This document shows positions 17,088 through 28,317 of a stretch of DNA of 64,000 nt, in pieces. Source of the stretch: Streptomyces kaniharaensis (GTDB taxonomy: Bacteria > Actinomycetota > Actinomycetes > Streptomycetales > Streptomycetaceae); contig NZ_WBOF01000001.1 in the NCBI RefSeq assembly GCF_009569385.1, positions 3,482,001-3,546,000 on the forward strand, written 5' to 3'. The notes beneath the pieces are model-generated. The model was not told the DNA's origin. It searched no databases and was given only the letters and a program-made list of their open reading frames with translations. Position numbers and translations under genes: made by a program. Position 1 is the stretch's first letter, and each line of letters begins with the position of its first letter.

Positions 17088-17135
17088 GGGCGGTCCCTTG
17101 TGCGGCGTCCCTGTGCGGGATCGCGGAGGAGCGGA

Positions 17136-17166
17136 GGTTACGGTGCCGTAACCTACGGCATCGTAA
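17136..17166. promoter_or_regulatory. TetR-type operators upstream of the desaturase
   Basis: The palindrome GGTTACGG-TG-CCGTAACC (17136-17153) has 8-bp perfect arms. It is followed directly by a related half-conserved copy, CTACGGCATCGTAAG (17153-17167). Both lie 49-80 bp upstream of the desaturase ATG, where they would block its promoter. Confidence 0.7.
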
Positions 17167-17337
17167 GTTGCGTTTCGCGGCAAAGGGAACACACCGCTGC
17201 GCGGCGGTTGAGTGAATTCACCCGACTGGATGGATGAACCCCCGGCCCGGCCGGTGAGGAGTCGTGAGTGCCGATTCCCGCCCGGGCACCGGGGGCACTG
17301 GTCGGCCATGGAGGTAGATGTGGGGCCGTCGACCCCG

Positions 17338-17343
17338 TAGTCT
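17338..17343 (+). promoter_or_regulatory. Probable -10 element of the tRNA-Gln gene
   Basis: TAGTCT lies 43 nt before the tRNA 5' end. The -35 is not recognisable. Confidence 0.3.
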
Positions 17344-17385
17344 TGCCCCAGCGCGCCTCCGGGACACCGAGGGCCGGCGCGCCGG

Positions 17386-17456
17386 TCCCGGATCGTCTAA
17401 GGGCAGGACAGCTGGTTTTGGTCCAGCTTATGGGGGTTCGAATCCTCCTCCGGGAG
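17386..17456 (+). tRNA. tRNA-Gln (anticodon UUG)
   Basis: The acceptor stem TCCCGGA pairs with TCCGGGA. The anticodon stem GCTGG/CCAGC encloses TTTTGGT (anticodon TTG, glutamine CAA). The T loop is TTCGAAT. The discriminator is G and CCA is not encoded. Confidence 0.93.
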
Positions 17457-17610
17457 CACTCTGAACGGCCACTGCCCGGTGCGCGGCGGGCCGGGGGGCT
17501 GCATTTCGGCGATCTGCCCCGCACTATCCTCGAACTGCCAGGGCACGCGTGCGGATCCTCGCCCCTGGCCGTTCTGCCCTCTCTGTGAACCGACCGAGGA
17601 GCCTCCCCGC

Positions 17611-19065
17611 ATGGGTGCCAATTCGCTTGCCGCCGTTGTCGTGCTTGCCGCCGGTGGCGGGACTCGGATGAAGTCGAACAAGCTGCCCAAGGTGCTGCAC
17701 GAGGTGTGCGGCCGGTCGCTGGTCGGGCACGCGGTGGCGGCGGCGCAGGAACTGACGCCGGGGCACCTGGTCGTCGTGGTCGGGCACCAGCGGGAGCAGG
17801 TCGAGGAGCACTTGGCGGCGTACTACCCGGCGGCGCGGCCGGTGGTGCAGCACGAGCAGAACGGCACCGGGCACGCGGTGCGCACGGCGCTGGAGACGCT
17901 GGCCGCCGACGGGGTCCAGCTGGACGGCACCGTGATCATCACCGCCGGGGACTCGCCGCTGCTCACCGGCGAGACGCTGCGCCACCTCGCGAAGGCGCAC
18001 GCGGAGCAGGACAACGGGGTCACCGTGCTGACCGCCGTCGTGCCGGTGCCGACCGGGTACGGCCGGATCCTGCGCGACGAGGACGGCTCGGTCGCCGCGA
18101 TCGTCGAGGAGAAGGACGCCACCGACACCCAGCGGGCCATCGCCGAGATCAACTCCGGGGTCTTCGCCTTCGACGCGAAGCTGCTGGCCGAGGCGCTGTC
18201 CGAGCTCACCACGGACAACTCGCAGGGCGAGGAGTACCTGACCGACACCCTGGCGATCCTGCGCGCATCCGGCCACCGGGTGGGCGCCGTGGTCGCGGAG
18301 GACCACCGGGACATCCTCGGCATCAACGACCGGGTGCAGCTCGCACAGGCCCGCCGGCTGCTCAACGACCGCCTGCTGGAGCGCGCGATGCGCGACGGCG
18401 TCACCGTGGTTGACCCGGCGACCACCTGGATGGACGTGCAGGTGACGTACGAGGCGGACGCCGTCGTGCTGCCGAACACCCAGCTGCAGGGCGCCACCCA
18501 CCTGGGCGAGGGCTGCCAGGTCGGCCCGAACTCGACGCTCAGGGACACCTCGGTCGGAGCCGGCGCGGTTGTGAGCAACACCACGGCGGACCGCGCCGAG
18601 GTGGGCGAGCTGGCCACCGCCGGCCCGTACGCCTACCTGCGGCCGGGGGCGAAGCTGGCCCGCAAGGCGAAGGTCGGCACCTACGTCGAGGTGAAGAACT
18701 CCGAGCTGGGCGAGGGCGCGAAGGTGCCGCACCTGTCGTACATCGGCGACGCCACCATCGGCGAGGGCACCAACGTCGGCGCGGCCTCGGTCACGGTGAA
18801 CTACGACGGCGTGAACAAGCACCGCACGGTGATCGGCGCGCACTGCCGCACCGGCTCGGACAACATGTTCATCGCCCCGGTCACGGTCGGCGACGGCGCC
18901 TACACCGCGGCCGGCTCGGTGATCACCTCCGACGTCCCGCCGGGCGCGCTCGGCGTGAGCCGGGCGCAGCAGCGCAACATCGAGGGCTGGGTGGAGCGCA
19001 AGCGACCGGGCACCGCGTCCGCGAAGGCCGCTGAGGCCGCGACGGGCGGGGCCGCGGAGGTCTGA
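17611..19065 (+). CDS. glmU: Bifunctional UDP-N-acetylglucosamine pyrophosphorylase / glucosamine-1-phosphate N-acetyltransferase
   Basis: 484 residues, makes UDP-GlcNAc for peptidoglycan. The N-terminal uridylyltransferase domain opens with VVVLAAGGGTRMKS and has HEQNGTGHAVRTAL and TAGDSPLLTGETL. The C-terminal left-handed beta-helix acetyltransferase domain contains LRPGAKL, KVGTYVEVKNSELGEG, catalytic H374 in KVPHLSYIGDA and NYDGVNKHRTVIG. ATG at 17611 has GAGGAG upstream (about 11 nt). It is followed 203 bp later by prs. Confidence 0.97.
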   Translation: MGANSLAAVVVLAAGGGTRMKSNKLPKVLHEVCGRSLVGHAVAAAQELTPGHLVVVVGHQREQVEEHLAAYYPAARPVVQHEQNGTGHAVRTALETLAADGVQLDGTVIITAGDSPLLTGETLRHLAKAHAEQDNGVTVLTAVVPVPTGYGRILRDEDGSVAAIVEEKDATDTQRAIAEINSGVFAFDAKLLAEALSELTTDNSQGEEYLTDTLAILRASGHRVGAVVAEDHRDILGINDRVQLAQARRLLNDRLLERAMRDGVTVVDPATTWMDVQVTYEADAVVLPNTQLQGATHLGEGCQVGPNSTLRDTSVGAGAVVSNTTADRAEVGELATAGPYAYLRPGAKLARKAKVGTYVEVKNSELGEGAKVPHLSYIGDATIGEGTNVGAASVTVNYDGVNKHRTVIGAHCRTGSDNMFIAPVTVGDGAYTAAGSVITSDVPPGALGVSRAQQRNIEGWVERKRPGTASAKAAEAATGGAAEV

Positions 19066-19268
19066 CGGGACGGGCGGGCGTCCGAGGGGCGGTCCCGGGG
19101 CGGACGGTTTCTGCGCGGGCGCGTAACCTTGGGGACATACGTGCGCCACCGGGCTCGCCGCCCGTGTCCCGGCGTACCGACATTTCCCCGACCCCTCCTT
19201 GCGTGCGGGCTGCGCCTGCCTGCGTGGGGTGGCGGGTTCAGCGTCCGCAAACGCGAGGAGACGGTGCA

Positions 19269-20246
19269 GTGAACGGGATCACGACGTCGGGTGAGAAGAA
19301 GCTGAAGCTCTTCTCCGGCCGTGCCCACCCGGAGCTGGCGAGGGAGGTGGCCGAGGCGCTGGGGACGGAGATCGTCCCGACCAAGGCCCTCGACTTCGCG
19401 AACGGCGAGATCTACGTCCGCTTCCTGGAGTCGGCTCGCGGCGCGGACTGCTTCGTGATGCAGAGCCACACGGCTCCCATCAACCAGTGGATCATGGAGC
19501 AGCTGATCATGATCGATGCTCTGAAGCGGGCCTCCGCGAAGAGCATCACCGCGATCCTGCCGTTCTACGGGTACGCCCGCCAGGACAAGAAGCACCTGGG
19601 CCGCGAGCCGATCTCGGCCCGCCTGATCGCCGACCTGCTGCGCCAGGCGGGTGCCGACCGCCTGATGGCCGTGGACCTGCACACCGCGCAGATCCAGGGC
19701 TTCTTCGACGGCCCGGTGGACCACCTGTTCGCGCTGCCGCTGCTGGCCGACTACGTCGGCGAGCGGGTGGACCGCTCCAAGCTGACGATCGTGTCGCCGG
19801 ACGCCGGCCGCGTGAAGGTGGCCGACCAGTGGTGCGACCGCCTGGACGCCCCGCTGGCGATCATCCACAAGCGCCGTGACATCACCCAGGCCAACACGAT
19901 CCTGTCGGCCGAGGTCGTCGGTGACGTCAAGGACCGGGTCTGCGTCCTGGTCGACGACATGATCGACACCGCCGGCACGATCTGCGCCGCGGCCGACGCG
20001 CTGTTCGAGAACGGCGCGGCGGACGTCCTGGTGGCGGCCACCCACGGCGTGCTCTCGGGCCCGGCCGCGGACCGCCTCAAGAACTCCCGGGTGAGCGAGT
20101 TCGTGTTCACCAACACGCTGCCGACCCCGGCTCAGCTGCAGCTGGACAAGATCACCACGCTGTCGATCGCCCCGTCGATCGCGGCCGCGATCCGCGAGGT
20201 GTTCGAGCAGGGTTCGGTCACGAGCCTCTTCGAGGGCGTGCACTGA
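19269..20246 (+). CDS. prs: Ribose-phosphate pyrophosphokinase (PRPP synthase)
   Basis: 325 residues, makes PRPP from ribose 5-phosphate and ATP for nucleotide, His and Trp synthesis. The flexible loop PFYGYARQDKKHLGREPISARL, the metal/ATP residues in VDLHTAQIQGFF and the PRPP loop VLVDDMIDTAGTI (near residue 230) are intact. The start is GTG at 19269 after GAGGAG. TAACCT at 19124-19129 is a plausible -10, leaving a ~135-nt leader. The last codons and stop are duplicated in tandem (see findings). Confidence 0.96.
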   Translation: MNGITTSGEKKLKLFSGRAHPELAREVAEALGTEIVPTKALDFANGEIYVRFLESARGADCFVMQSHTAPINQWIMEQLIMIDALKRASAKSITAILPFYGYARQDKKHLGREPISARLIADLLRQAGADRLMAVDLHTAQIQGFFDGPVDHLFALPLLADYVGERVDRSKLTIVSPDAGRVKVADQWCDRLDAPLAIIHKRRDITQANTILSAEVVGDVKDRVCVLVDDMIDTAGTICAAADALFENGAADVLVAATHGVLSGPAADRLKNSRVSEFVFTNTLPTPAQLQLDKITTLSIAPSIAAAIREVFEQGSVTSLFEGVH

Positions 20247-20275
20247 CGGGCGTGCACTGACGAAGGCCCGCGCAG

Positions 20276-20306
20276 GCGGCCCCGGTCCCTCGCGGGCCGG
20301 GGCCGC
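20276..20306 (+). terminator. Terminator after prs
   Basis: A perfect 10-bp stem, GCGGCCCCGG (20276-20285) with CCGGGGCCGC (20297-20306), and an 11-nt loop. Confidence 0.65.
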
Positions 20307-20337
20307 CGCCGATTTCGCGGGAGGCCGCCGATGCGGT

Positions 20338-20343
20338 TAGACT
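20338..20343 (+). promoter_or_regulatory. Probable -10 element of rplY
   Basis: TAGACT follows the prs terminator. It would start a leader of about 190 nt before the rplY start. The -35 is weak. Confidence 0.4.
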
Positions 20344-20364
20344 CGTGAAACTGCTCGGCGAGGG

Positions 20365-20460
20365 ATGCCGTGTGCCCGCTCGACGGGTGCCCGCTCCGTG
20401 ATCGACGCGCTGCCGGTGCCGGACTTCCGGGTGTCGGCAGAGGTCGTTGCCGCCGAGTGA
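20365..20460 (+). CDS. Possible 31-residue leader ORF upstream of rplY
   Basis: ATG at 20365 to TGA at 20460 within the rplY leader. Third positions are about 87 percent G or C, like real genes here, but the ribosome site GAGGG abuts the ATG. No similarity is recognised. It could be chance. Confidence 0.25.
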   Translation: MPCARSTGARSVIDALPVPDFRVSAEVVAAE

Positions 20461-20542
20461 CCCCCAACGTACTGAGGGTGTGGTCCCGGCGGTTTTTCGC
20501 GTTGCCTGCACCCCCGCGCCAGTCTTCACGAGGAGTGCAGTC

Positions 20543-21130
20543 GTGTCCGAGATCCGCCTTGCTGCTGAGACCCGTACCGAGTTCGGCAAGGGTGCCGCCC
20601 GCCGCGCCCGCCGTGCCGGTTTCGTCCCCGGTGTCGTCTACGGCCACGGCCACGCCCCGGTTCACCTGAACCTGCCCGGCCACGACCTGATGATGGCCCT
20701 GAAGACCCCGAACGCCCTGCTGGTCGTGCCGATCGAGGGCAAGGACGAGTACGTGCTGCCGAAGGCCGTCCAGCGCGAGGCCATCAAGCGCACCATCGAG
20801 CACGTCGACCTGCTGCTGGTCAAGCGCGGCGAGAAGGTCACCGTCGAGGTTCCGGTCCACACCGAGGGCGAGCTGGCCCCGGGCGGCAACCTGCTGGAGC
20901 ACGTCCTGCAGGCCCTGCCGATCGAGGCCGAGGCCACCCACCTGCCCGAGGCCGTCACCGTCTCGGTCGAGGGCCTGGAGGCCGGTGCCTCGATCCACGC
21001 CAAGGACATCACCCTGCCGAACGGTGTCGCCCTGGCCGTCGAGGCCGACGCCGTCGTGCTGCAGGTCATCGCCGCCCAGGCCGCCCCGGCCGAGGAGGAG
21101 GCCACCGAGGCCGAGGGCGCCGAGGCCTGA
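20543..21130 (+). CDS. rplY: 50S ribosomal protein L25 (CTC/TL5 long form)
   Basis: 195 residues. The N-terminal L25 domain (EIRLAAETRTEFGKGAARRARRAGFVPGVVYGHG) binds 5S rRNA. The C-terminal TL5 domain (VTVEVPVHTEGELAPGGNLLEHVLQALPIEAEATHLPEAVTVSVEGLEAGASIHAKDITLPNGV) and an acidic Ala/Glu tail follow. This is the general-stress CTC form. GTG at 20543 has GAGGAG 8 nt upstream. pth follows 114 bp downstream, an arrangement conserved in bacteria. Confidence 0.96.
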   Translation: MSEIRLAAETRTEFGKGAARRARRAGFVPGVVYGHGHAPVHLNLPGHDLMMALKTPNALLVVPIEGKDEYVLPKAVQREAIKRTIEHVDLLLVKRGEKVTVEVPVHTEGELAPGGNLLEHVLQALPIEAEATHLPEAVTVSVEGLEAGASIHAKDITLPNGVALAVEADAVVLQVIAAQAAPAEEEATEAEGAEA

Positions 21131-21244
21131 GCCTCGCACGCCTGACTGCTTTGACCGCTGCCCCGGTCGCTCCCGTGCTGGAGCGGCCGGGGCAGCGGCG
21201 TGTCCGGGAAGATGACGATGAGCGCGAGTGCGAGGAGTAGAGGC

Positions 21245-21826
21245 ATGGCCGAGGACGCGTACGACGGCCCGTGGCTGGTGGTCGGGCTGGGCAACCCGGG
21301 TGAGCAGTACGCCCGGAACCGGCACAACATCGGGTTCATGGTGGTGGACCTGCTGGCGCAGCGGATCGGCGCCCGGTTCAAGGCCCACAAGAGCCGGGCA
21401 CAGGTGGCCGAGGGACGGCTGGCGGGCCGGCGGGTCGTGCTGGCCAAGCCGATGTCGTTCATGAACCTGTCGGGCGGGCCGGTGACCGCGCTGCGCGACT
21501 TCTACAAGGTGCCGGCGTCCGCGGTCGTGGCGGTCCACGACGAGCTGGACATCGACTACGCGACCCTGCGGCTGAAGCTCGGCGGTGGGGACAACGGCCA
21601 CAACGGCCTGAAGTCGATCACCAAGTCGCTGGGCCCGGACTACCACCGGATCCGCTGCGGGATCGGCCGCCCGCCGGGCCGGATGGAGGTCGCGGACTTC
21701 GTCCTGAAGGACTTCTCCGGCACCGAGCGCAAGGAGCTGGACTGGTTCGTGGACCGCTCGGCGGACGCGGTGGAGGCGCTGCTGTCCGAGGGCCTGGAGC
21801 GGGCCCAGGGGACGTACAACTCCTGA
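21245..21826 (+). CDS. pth: Peptidyl-tRNA hydrolase
   Basis: 193 residues, releases peptides from stalled peptidyl-tRNA. The active-site blocks are VVGLGN17[10 protein letters not shown]27[44 protein letters not shown] and [16 protein letters not shown] at 21245 has AGGAG 8-9 nt upstream. It is downstream of rplY and probably co-transcribed. Confidence 0.96.
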   Translation: MAEDAYDGPWLVVGLGNPGEQYARNRHNIGFMVVDLLAQRIGARFKAHKSRAQVAEGRLAGRRVVLAKPMSFMNLSGGPVTALRDFYKVPASAVVAVHDELDIDYATLRLKLGGGDNGHNGLKSITKSLGPDYHRIRCGIGRPPGRMEVADFVLKDFSGTERKELDWFVDRSADAVEALLSEGLERAQGTYNS

Positions 21827-21981
21827 CGGCTCCCGTCCGCTCCTGAGCGACCGTCAAGGCGGCGCGCCGGTACGCAACAGTCGTACAACGCTTGGCGCTC
21901 CAAACCTGAATTGGTGTGAGAACCCTGTGCGGGATCGGATAGCGTCGGCCCGTAGCGCGAACGGGTTCTGGGGAGTTCTCG

Positions 21982-22305
21982 ATGCGGAGATTGCGTCCGG
22001 TCCGCCGACTTCGGCGGCTCCGGGTGGTACGGCTGCGACAGCTCGGACGACGAGTGGGCACGGCCGGTGCGCTGGGGGCGGCGGGGATGCTGCTGTCCGG
22101 CGGCGGGGTGGCACACGCCGACACGGTGGCGGAGCCCGAGCCGGGGGCGACCCCGGAGCCGGCGGCGGCGCAGTTCGCGCCGGCGCTGGGTGATTCGGTC
22201 GGCCCTGACGCCGGGCTGCTGGCGGTCGGCGGCGGCTTGGTCGTGGTGGCCGGTGGCGCCGCCCTGTGGCTGAAGCGCCACCGCGCGGGCGAGCCCGCGG
22301 AGTAG
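21982..22305 (+). CDS. Small secreted/membrane protein of unknown function
   Basis: 107 residues. A very Arg-rich N-terminus leads into a signal-peptide-like stretch (GTAGALGAAGMLLSGGGVAHA-D). A Pro/Glu/Ala-rich segment follows, then a second hydrophobic helix (LLAVGGGLVVVAGGAALWL) with a short basic tail. ATG at 21982 has GGGGAG 6 nt upstream. It ends at a hairpin. The layout (signal peptide plus C-terminal anchor) suggests a cell-envelope protein. It is followed by a sigma/anti-sigma pair. Confidence 0.6.
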   Translation: MRRLRPVRRLRRLRVVRLRQLGRRVGTAGALGAAGMLLSGGGVAHADTVAEPEPGATPEPAAAQFAPALGDSVGPDAGLLAVGGGLVVVAGGAALWLKRHRAGEPAE

Positions 22306-22318
22306 GAACACACGGCTC

Positions 22319-22353
22319 GGGGCCGGGGTCCACGGAAAGTGGGCGCCGGCCCC
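22319..22353 (+). terminator. Terminator after the small secreted protein
   Basis: GGGGCCGG (22319-22326) pairs with CCGGCCCC (22346-22353), with a further interrupted inner stem and T-containing flank. Confidence 0.6.
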
Positions 22354-22400
22354 TTCGTCGTCCTGTCATCCGTTTTCGGCGCCTCGGGCGTCCTGGGGGT

Positions 22401-22922
22401 ATGAAGCGCGAAACGAAGCGTCCGGGGGACGCAGCGGGCGATCCGTTCGACGAGTTCGTCTCGGCGCGGTACCAGGCCCTGCTGCGCGGCGCCTTCCTGA
22501 TCACCGGCGACGTGCACGACGCCACGGACCTCCTGCACGACGCCCTGGCCCGCGTGTACGCGAAACGCGCGGCGATCCGGGACCCGGGGGCGACCGAGGG
22601 GTACGTCCGCCGGACGATGATCCGCACCCACGTCTCACGGTGGCGCCGGACCAGGCGCGAGGTGCTGACCGCCGCACTGCCGGACGGCCCGGCGGCCCAG
22701 GAGGCCGAGCGGGACGAGCAGTTGGCGGCCGCGCTGGGTGCGCTGCCGCGCCGGCAGCGGGCGGCGGTGGTGCTGCGCTACTACCTCGATCTGCCGGTCG
22801 CGCAGGTGGCGGAGGAGCTCGGCTGCTCGGTGCCGACGGCGAAGACGCACCTGGCGCGGGGGATCAGGGCGCTTCGACAGGAACTGGAACCCGTGGAGGA
22901 GTTGGTGGGTCGTGAGCGCTGA
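22401..22922 (+). CDS. SigE-family ECF RNA polymerase sigma factor
   Basis: 173 residues. Region 2 is FDEFVSARYQALLRGAFLITGDVHDATDLLHDALARVYAKR; region 4 is LPRRQRAAVVLRYYLDLPVAQVAEELGCSVPTAKTHLARGIRALR. This is the actinobacterial SigE-family type of ECF sigma. ATG at 22401 follows GGGGGT directly. It overlaps the next gene by 11 nt, so the pair is coupled. Confidence 0.9.
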   Translation: MKRETKRPGDAAGDPFDEFVSARYQALLRGAFLITGDVHDATDLLHDALARVYAKRAAIRDPGATEGYVRRTMIRTHVSRWRRTRREVLTAALPDGPAAQEAERDEQLAAALGALPRRQRAAVVLRYYLDLPVAQVAEELGCSVPTAKTHLARGIRALRQELEPVEELVGRER

Positions 22923-23889
22923 GGACAGGTTCGAGGAGGAGCTGATCGTCCGGCTCGGGGCGAGGGCCGAGACGGTCGGCGGCAGCCCGCCACTGGCCGC
23001 GCTGCGGGAGGCGGGGCGGCGGCGGGCTCGGCGGCAGGGGGCGGTGCGGGGGGTGACGGCGGTCGCGGTGCTGGCGGTCGGCGCGGGGGCGCTGACGCAG
23101 CTGGGCGGCGGTGGCGGGGCGCAGCGGGTGGTGGGGGCGCCGACGGGCGGGGCGGGCGAGGGAGCCGGGGACTGGCGGGCGGCGGGGCCGGTGTACGCGT
23201 GCACGGCGGGGCCGAGCTCGTTGCGGACACCGGGGTGGACGGGCCCGCCGCCGACGCCGGGTTCGCCGTCGTCGGGCTCGTCGTCGTCCGGCCCGCCCTC
23301 GGGGCTGCCGTCGTCGAGTGTGCCCTCGTCGGGGCCGCCGTTCACGGGTGTGCCGTCCACGGGGGTGCCCTCGTCGGCGCTGACGATCACGCCGTGGGGG
23401 TCGCCGACCGGTGGGACGAGGCAGTTGCCGCTGGCGTCCGGCTCGGCGGGCGCCCAGCCGGTGGCGGGGTTCCCCCGGGATCCGGACCTCTTCCAGGCCG
23501 CCCGCGCCGTCGCCGAGCTGGCCGTCGGCAGGTACCGGGACCAGTACTTCGGCGCCTGCAGCGACGAGGCCACCCGCACGCTCTACGTGATGCGCAAGCC
23601 CGGTACGGACTTCGACCGGGTCGCGCGGGAGCGGGTGTTCTCGCCGAACGTCCGGCTCGACTTCCGGGACGCCGTCGGCACCCGGGCCGAACTGTCCGCG
23701 CTGGCCAAGCGGATCGCCGACGAAGGCGTGACGTACTGGAAGGACCGGGGCGTGGCCATCGTCGGGACCAGGGTCGGCAACGACGGTGCCGGCGTGCGGG
23801 TGGACGTCGCGCAGCCGGCCGAGAACGTCCGGGCGGAGATCACCGCCCGGTACGGCCCGCAGGTCGTCGAGGTCGTCCGGTCCCGGTGA
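22912..23889 (+). CDS. Membrane-anchored anti-sigma-like protein
   Basis: 325 residues starting with GTG at 22912 (GGAGGAG upstream) inside the end of the sigma gene. A short cytoplasmic N-terminus (1-40) precedes one membrane helix (VRGVTAVAVLAVGAGALTQL). A Pro/Ser/Gly-rich extracellular linker follows, with SSGPPSG and TGVPSTGVPSS runs. A folded outer domain comes last (PDLFQAARAVAELAVGRYRDQYFGACSDEATRTLYVMRKPGTDF to VEVVRSR). Coupling to a sigma gene suggests it controls that sigma factor. No zinc HxxxCxxC motif is visible in the N-terminus, so the mechanism is unclear. Confidence 0.75.
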   Translation: MSAEDRFEEELIVRLGARAETVGGSPPLAALREAGRRRARRQGAVRGVTAVAVLAVGAGALTQLGGGGGAQRVVGAPTGGAGEGAGDWRAAGPVYACTAGPSSLRTPGWTGPPPTPGSPSSGSSSSGPPSGLPSSSVPSSGPPFTGVPSTGVPSSALTITPWGSPTGGTRQLPLASGSAGAQPVAGFPRDPDLFQAARAVAELAVGRYRDQYFGACSDEATRTLYVMRKPGTDFDRVARERVFSPNVRLDFRDAVGTRAELSALAKRIADEGVTYWKDRGVAIVGTRVGNDGAGVRVDVAQPAENVRAEITARYGPQVVEVVRSR

Positions 23890-23914
23890 CCGCACCGGCC
23901 CGGGGCCGACGACG

Positions 23915-23953
23915 AAGGGGCCGGTGTCCGACGGGGGTGGACACCGGCCCCTT
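23915..23953. terminator. Bidirectional terminator between anti-sigma and ppc genes
   Basis: A perfect 15-bp stem, 23915-23929 with 23939-23953, and a 9-nt loop lie between two convergent genes. Confidence 0.88.
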
Positions 23954-23967
23954 CAACGTGCCTGCCG

Positions 23968-26781
<2,814 letters not shown>

Positions 26782-27028
26782 GGCTGGCTCCCTGTGGTGG
26801 TGGGGTTCGGCAACGGCTCATCGTCACAGGTCCGCCCGCGTGTGGCGGGTGTGACGCGTGCGGACCGCGCTGTCCGACGCGACCAGCATAGGTGTCGGGG
26901 AGGTCGCTGTCCGCGAGGTGGCCGGATGGCGGACAGGATCACCCTGGGCCGTCCAGTGGTCTGGACCACCAGGGGGTCGGGGAAGCGTCAGGTGCCCATC
27001 CCGGTGGGGACGGCGCGAGGGTGCCGCT

Positions 27029-27034
27029 TAGGCT
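27029..27034 (+). promoter_or_regulatory. -10 element of a probably leaderless sensor kinase mRNA
   Basis: TAGGCT ends 7 nt before the ATG at 27042 and no ribosome site is present, as in leaderless actinomycete genes. Confidence 0.5.
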
Positions 27035-27041
27035 GTCAGCC

Positions 27042-28310
27042 ATGAGCAAGTCGCCTGGGGAGCGCGCGCCGGTCCGGTCGTTCTGGTGGTGGGAGCGACC
27101 GCGCAGCGCACTCCTGGACATCGGGCTGGCGATGCTGGCCGCGGCGGAGTGCTCGCTCAGCACGATCGCCTTCCTGTCGGCCCGGATCGAGCTGACGTCG
27201 GCGGGCCTGGCCGGGATCGCGCTGCTCGGCGCGGTGGCCGGCGGCTCGCTGGTGCTGCGCCGCCGCTGGCCGGCCGTCCCGGTGCTGGTGACCCTGGTGG
27301 CGATGCCCGGGATGCTGGGCGTGGTGCTGCTGGTGGTGTCGCTGTACACGCTGGCCGCGACCTGGGAGTGGCCCTCGCGGCGGCGCCGGGTCGTGGGGCT
27401 GTCGGCGCTGGCCTTCGCCGAGGCCGTCACCGTGATGCTGGTGTCGCTGCTCCTGCCCGGCGACTCCGTCGCGGACCCGACGCCGCTCTGGGGCCAGGTG
27501 CTGATGTCGGTGCTGGTGGCCGTCGGCCTGACCGTCCCGCCGGTGGTGACGGGCCTGTACGTGGGCGCGCGGCGGCGGCTGATCGAGTCGCTCAAGGACC
27601 GCGCGCACGGCCTGGAGGCCGAGCTGGACCTGCTGGCCGAGCAGGCGCAGGAGCGCGCCCGCCGGGCCCGGCTGGAGGAGCGGACCCGGATCGCCCGGGA
27701 GATGCACGACGTGGTCGCGCACCGGGTGTCGCTGATGGTGGTGCACGCCGGGGCGCTGGAGCGGATCGCCGCCAAGGACCCGGCGAAGGCGGCGCAGAGT
27801 GCCAAGTTGATGGGCGAGGTCGGCCGGCAGGCGCTGAACGAGCTGCGCGAGATCCTCGGCGTGCTGCGGATGGACGACGAGCGGCCCCAGGAGCCGGACT
27901 CGCTGGCCGCGCTGCCGCGGCTGGTCGACCAGTCCAGGGCGGCCGGCATGGCGGTCACGCTGACGGTCAGTGGCAGCCGGCAGGACTTCACGGGCGAGGC
28001 CGAGCAGACCGCGTACCGGGTGGTCCAGGAGGGCCTGACCAACGCGCACAAGCACGCCGGCGGCGCGGAGGTGTCCGTGCTGCTGGCGTACGCGCCGAAC
28101 GGGGTGCGGGTGAGCGTGGTGAACGCCTGCCCGGGCGGGGAGCGCGGCGCGGCGAAGCTGCCCAGCGGGGGGAACGGGCTGGTCGGGATGCGCGAGCGGG
28201 TGATCGCGCTGGGCGGCAGTTTCTCGGCCGGGCCGGAGGCGGACGGCGGGTTCCGGGTCGAGGCGGTGCTGCCGTCCCGGCTGACGGTCCGGGCCGAGCC
28301 GCTGCGCTGA
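27042..28310 (+). CDS. Orphan two-component sensor histidine kinase (NarL/DesK class, HisKA_3)
   Basis: 422 residues with 4-5 membrane helices in residues 20-180 and a coiled-coil linker (LKDRAHGLEAELDLLAEQAQERARRARLEER). The H-box REMH222DVVAHRVSLMVVHAGAL follows, and then an HATPase domain (QEGLTNAHKHAGGAEVSV, GNGLVGMRERVIALGG, GGFRVEAVLP). No response regulator lies beside it: the next gene is a convergent SUKH protein. The signal is unknown; it may be an intramembrane or envelope stress. The start appears leaderless. Confidence 0.9.
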   Translation: MSKSPGERAPVRSFWWWERPRSALLDIGLAMLAAAECSLSTIAFLSARIELTSAGLAGIALLGAVAGGSLVLRRRWPAVPVLVTLVAMPGMLGVVLLVVSLYTLAATWEWPSRRRRVVGLSALAFAEAVTVMLVSLLLPGDSVADPTPLWGQVLMSVLVAVGLTVPPVVTGLYVGARRRLIESLKDRAHGLEAELDLLAEQAQERARRARLEERTRIAREMHDVVAHRVSLMVVHAGALERIAAKDPAKAAQSAKLMGEVGRQALNELREILGVLRMDDERPQEPDSLAALPRLVDQSRAAGMAVTLTVSGSRQDFTGEAEQTAYRVVQEGLTNAHKHAGGAEVSVLLAYAPNGVRVSVVNACPGGERGAAKLPSGGNGLVGMRERVIALGGSFSAGPEADGGFRVEAVLPSRLTVRAEPLR

Positions 28311-28317
28311 ACGCCTG

